A DNA stretch of 64,000 bases. Origin: Myrica gale. Lineage: Eukaryota > Streptophyta > Magnoliopsida > Fagales > Myricaceae. The notes under the pieces are model-generated. The model was not told the DNA's origin. It ran no database searches and was given only the letters and a program-made list of their open reading frames with translations. This document shows, piece by piece, positions 62,159-64,000 of the stretch. The stretch lies in assembly GCA_963930655.1 (NCBI GenBank), contig OZ005620.1, positions 21,271,001-21,335,000 of the forward strand. Reading direction: 5' to 3'. Position 1 is the first letter of the stretch. The number at the start of each line of letters is the position of its first letter. A program made the position numbers and the translations under genes.

Positions 62159-62670
62159 TTCAGTGTCTCGGGCAGCCAAATTCAACATTGCACTGGATGA
62201 TGTGTTGATTACAAGCTTGACTTTCGGGAGGGAATCTACGGCTGCCATTGAAGCCAAACAGGTAGCTGCACAAGAAGCTGAGAGAGCTAAGTTTCTCGTG
62301 GAAAAAGCTGAACAAGACAAGAAAAGTGCTGTTATTAGAACTAGAGCACGGGTAAGAAAGAGAGATATGGCAGTAGGAAATTTGGTTGAAACTATGGCCG
62401 AAGTAACCGCTTCTCTTTTTCTTTTTTTTTGCTTTTGTCTGTTCTTTCTGTTCTCTTCTCTGGATACCAGGGTGAAGCCAAGGCTGCCATGTTGATTGGA
62501 CAAGCTATATCGAACAACCCAGCATTTATCACCCTAAGGAAGATCGAAGCTGCGAGAGAAATTGCAAACAGTCTCGAATTCGGCGAACAAAGTTTTCCTG
62601 GATTCAGATTTCAGATGATCTGCTGCTGCACCTTCACGAGATGAATTTAGAGTCCAATGTGAAGAAATAG

Positions 62671-63735
62671 GCGCAGCAGGTTGCAACTCGGGTAACACCT
62701 CTTTCATTTTGTTGAACAACTGAGTCCGTCCCGTCGTGTATATTGTCCTCGAACAAAAGTTTTATGTTGCTTACCGCTTACCTCTATGGAATCTCTCGGA
62801 AGTCGCAGAAATAATGTATATTTTACAGGCCTTGTGGCCCGGCACTGTTTTTGGTTGCAACAAACACAATTCGCACCATGAGGATTCAAGCATATGCCCA
62901 AGGACCCACTCCCCAATCGAGCCAGCAGCCCGAGCGGATTCCCCCATTGATCCATTTTCTCCCAATCGAACCCAATTCTTGTACAACGCTCTTAGATTAT
63001 TCTCTTGATTTTTGTGGTCATGATGTTCATCAAGTTGTCCGGTCTAATCTCGACCGGACCACTTGGGTGGTCTTCTGATACGCTGTTGGCCCAAGCAAAG
63101 ACCCGTAGCTTTTAGGAAGTGGTCCATCTCATAGAGGATATAGCCAAAATCGGTGAAATATTACGAGGCAAAATATTCAAGGATTAAAATCTTTTGTAAT
63201 TTTTTATTCAAAATTTATTATATAATTTGAAAAGATAAATATAAAAGATGAATTATATATTATTAAATGTTATTCACGAATGATATATACTTTATAATAG
63301 GATATATATAATATTTATCTTTTTTTCGAATTACACTATTCGAATAGAAAAAAGAGAGGATTGGACTGTCAGAAAGTTTGTCGAGGAAAGTGCTTTTCTA
63401 GGAAAGTGGATCGATTCATTTGGGTGTGTTGTGCCCAACATGGTTGGTTGTTGGTATTTCTTTGGATTCTAGAAGTGGACCACGTGAAAGTTTTTCCAAC
63501 AAGTGTGGGGATAATAACAAATGTAGACACTATGAGTTATTAATTACGAAAGAACCACACATGAAACGTCATGTTAGCTTCACATCATCTAACCTGTAAT
63601 AACAAAGATAGCAAACTTTACGACTTTCAATTCATTTAAAACATGAAAATGGCAGTCTTCCACTTATGAGAGAAATTTCCTTGCTTTTTTTTTCTAATCA
63701 GCCGTTCATGTCAACTTAATTGTGAAGTTTGTGTT
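62671..63735. other. Intergenic, no gene recognised
   Basis: Downstream of the prohibitin pseudogene. A few open frames of 60-90 codons have no family motifs, and an AT-rich stretch lies at about 63180-63350. Confidence 0.5.
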
Positions 63736-64000
63736 AATTAGTTTTGGGTCTTCTCAACTCTAAAAGTTAGTTTAAGGAGTGAGGTTTTTCATCACACTTA
63801 TAAAGTGACCATCAACCCCTTTCACAACCAATGTGGAACTAACCCCAACAATCTCTCCCTCGTACATTAGGTCTTGGGTTGGGTGCAGACAACTCATTTC
63901 TCCCATGGACTATTGGGTCTAAGACTTGTTGGTAAACCTGAGTTCTGATACCAATATTAGGTGGTATTGAGTCTTCTCAACCCCAAAAACTAGCTCAAAA
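63736..64000 (-). mobile_element. TRIM-like LTR element, cut by window end
   Basis: The left LTR is about 63736-63850 (gggtcttctcaac ... ccccaaca). The next copy begins about 63955 (gagtcttctcaac) and runs past the window. Between them lie a purine tract (minus CGAGGGAGAGAT) and a primer-binding site (minus TTGGTATCAGAA, about 63943-63954). The interior is only about 100 bp, which fits a TRIM. The right LTR is incomplete here. Confidence 0.7.

Larger units (their letters stand above)
58779..62670 (+). pseudogene. Prohibitin pseudogene broken by transposons
   Basis: Prohibitin (inner mitochondrial membrane ring complex) sequence with introns retained. The pieces are: 58779..~58934 (MNFNNVRLPKVPGGGAAYTL, SLYTVEGGHRAIEFNR); 58959..59074 (VYAEGTHLIAPGFEWPIIYD); 59329..59467 plus 60213..60244 (VKIALRVLTRPVPDQLPTIY, ERVLPSIIHE, then YNASQLITQRE); ~62164..62351 ([32 protein letters not shown]); and 62471..62670 ([31 protein letters not shown]). 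Lesions: the end of the first coding exon and most of its intron are lost; frame breaks near 59050 and 62605; a hAT element sits inside an exon; and about 8 codons are missing where a MITE abuts an exon. It is not a processed copy, so a functional prohibitin gene must exist elsewhere. Confidence 0.9.

Noticed and set aside
62736-63008. 90-codon open frame downstream of the prohibitin pseudogene
   Set aside because: No recognisable domain, splice context or conserved motif; likely chance.

Overview
This is plant nuclear DNA, almost certainly from a eudicot. Genes are split by many short AT-rich GT-AG introns, every recognisable protein is plant-type, and the gaps are full of plant transposons (copia, gypsy and miniature LTR elements, an L1-type LINE, hAT and Mutator-like elements, MITEs). 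The species cannot be named from the sequence. No rRNA or tRNA gene, CRISPR array or bacterial operon was seen.

Left part (1-36 kb), all + strand: the 3' end of a cytochrome b561 (CYBDOM-type) gene; a complete PLP-homeostasis (YggS/PROSC) gene of 7 exons; a complete 21-exon branching-enzyme-3-like gene; a CCR4-NOT subunit 9 (Rcd1/CAF40) gene with a tandemly duplicated exon; and an RNase-III-like RTL2 gene. The RTL2 gene carries a ~3.9 kb copia element in intron 2 and a reading-frame break between its two dsRNA-binding domains. From memory, RTL2, BE1 and the NOT9 homologue also lie near each other on Arabidopsis chromosome 3, so this part looks like conserved microsynteny.

Middle part (37-55 kb), all genes on the - strand: a GT61 glycosyltransferase pseudogene; an intact DUF4408/DUF761 gene; a gypsy chromodomain remnant; a decayed condensin CAP-H gene (one in-frame stop and at least two single-base frame breaks); and an intact five-exon DUF212 gene whose intron 2 holds a LINE with an inverted 5' part.

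Right part (55-64 kb) is a transposon nest. It holds a 418-bp tandem duplication, a GC-rich element with long terminal inverted repeats, a MITE with four 20-bp iterated units, a 1,028-bp TRIM-like LTR element with 325-bp LTRs, and a prohibitin pseudogene. The prohibitin locus was hit by a hAT element inside an exon and by a Mutator-like element carrying a piece of a HAM/SCL6 GRAS transcription factor. The start of another miniature LTR element is cut by the window edge.

The genes are unrelated housekeeping loci and do not form one pathway. The most unusual items are the duplicated NOT9 exon pair separated by only 50 nt, the copia element with an inverted interior and a perfect 69-bp palindrome, the catalytic-residue losses in the branching-enzyme homologue, and the gene-fragment-carrying Mutator-like element. 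All exon structures were read by eye from splice signals, reading phase and family resemblance; no alignment or database search was run.
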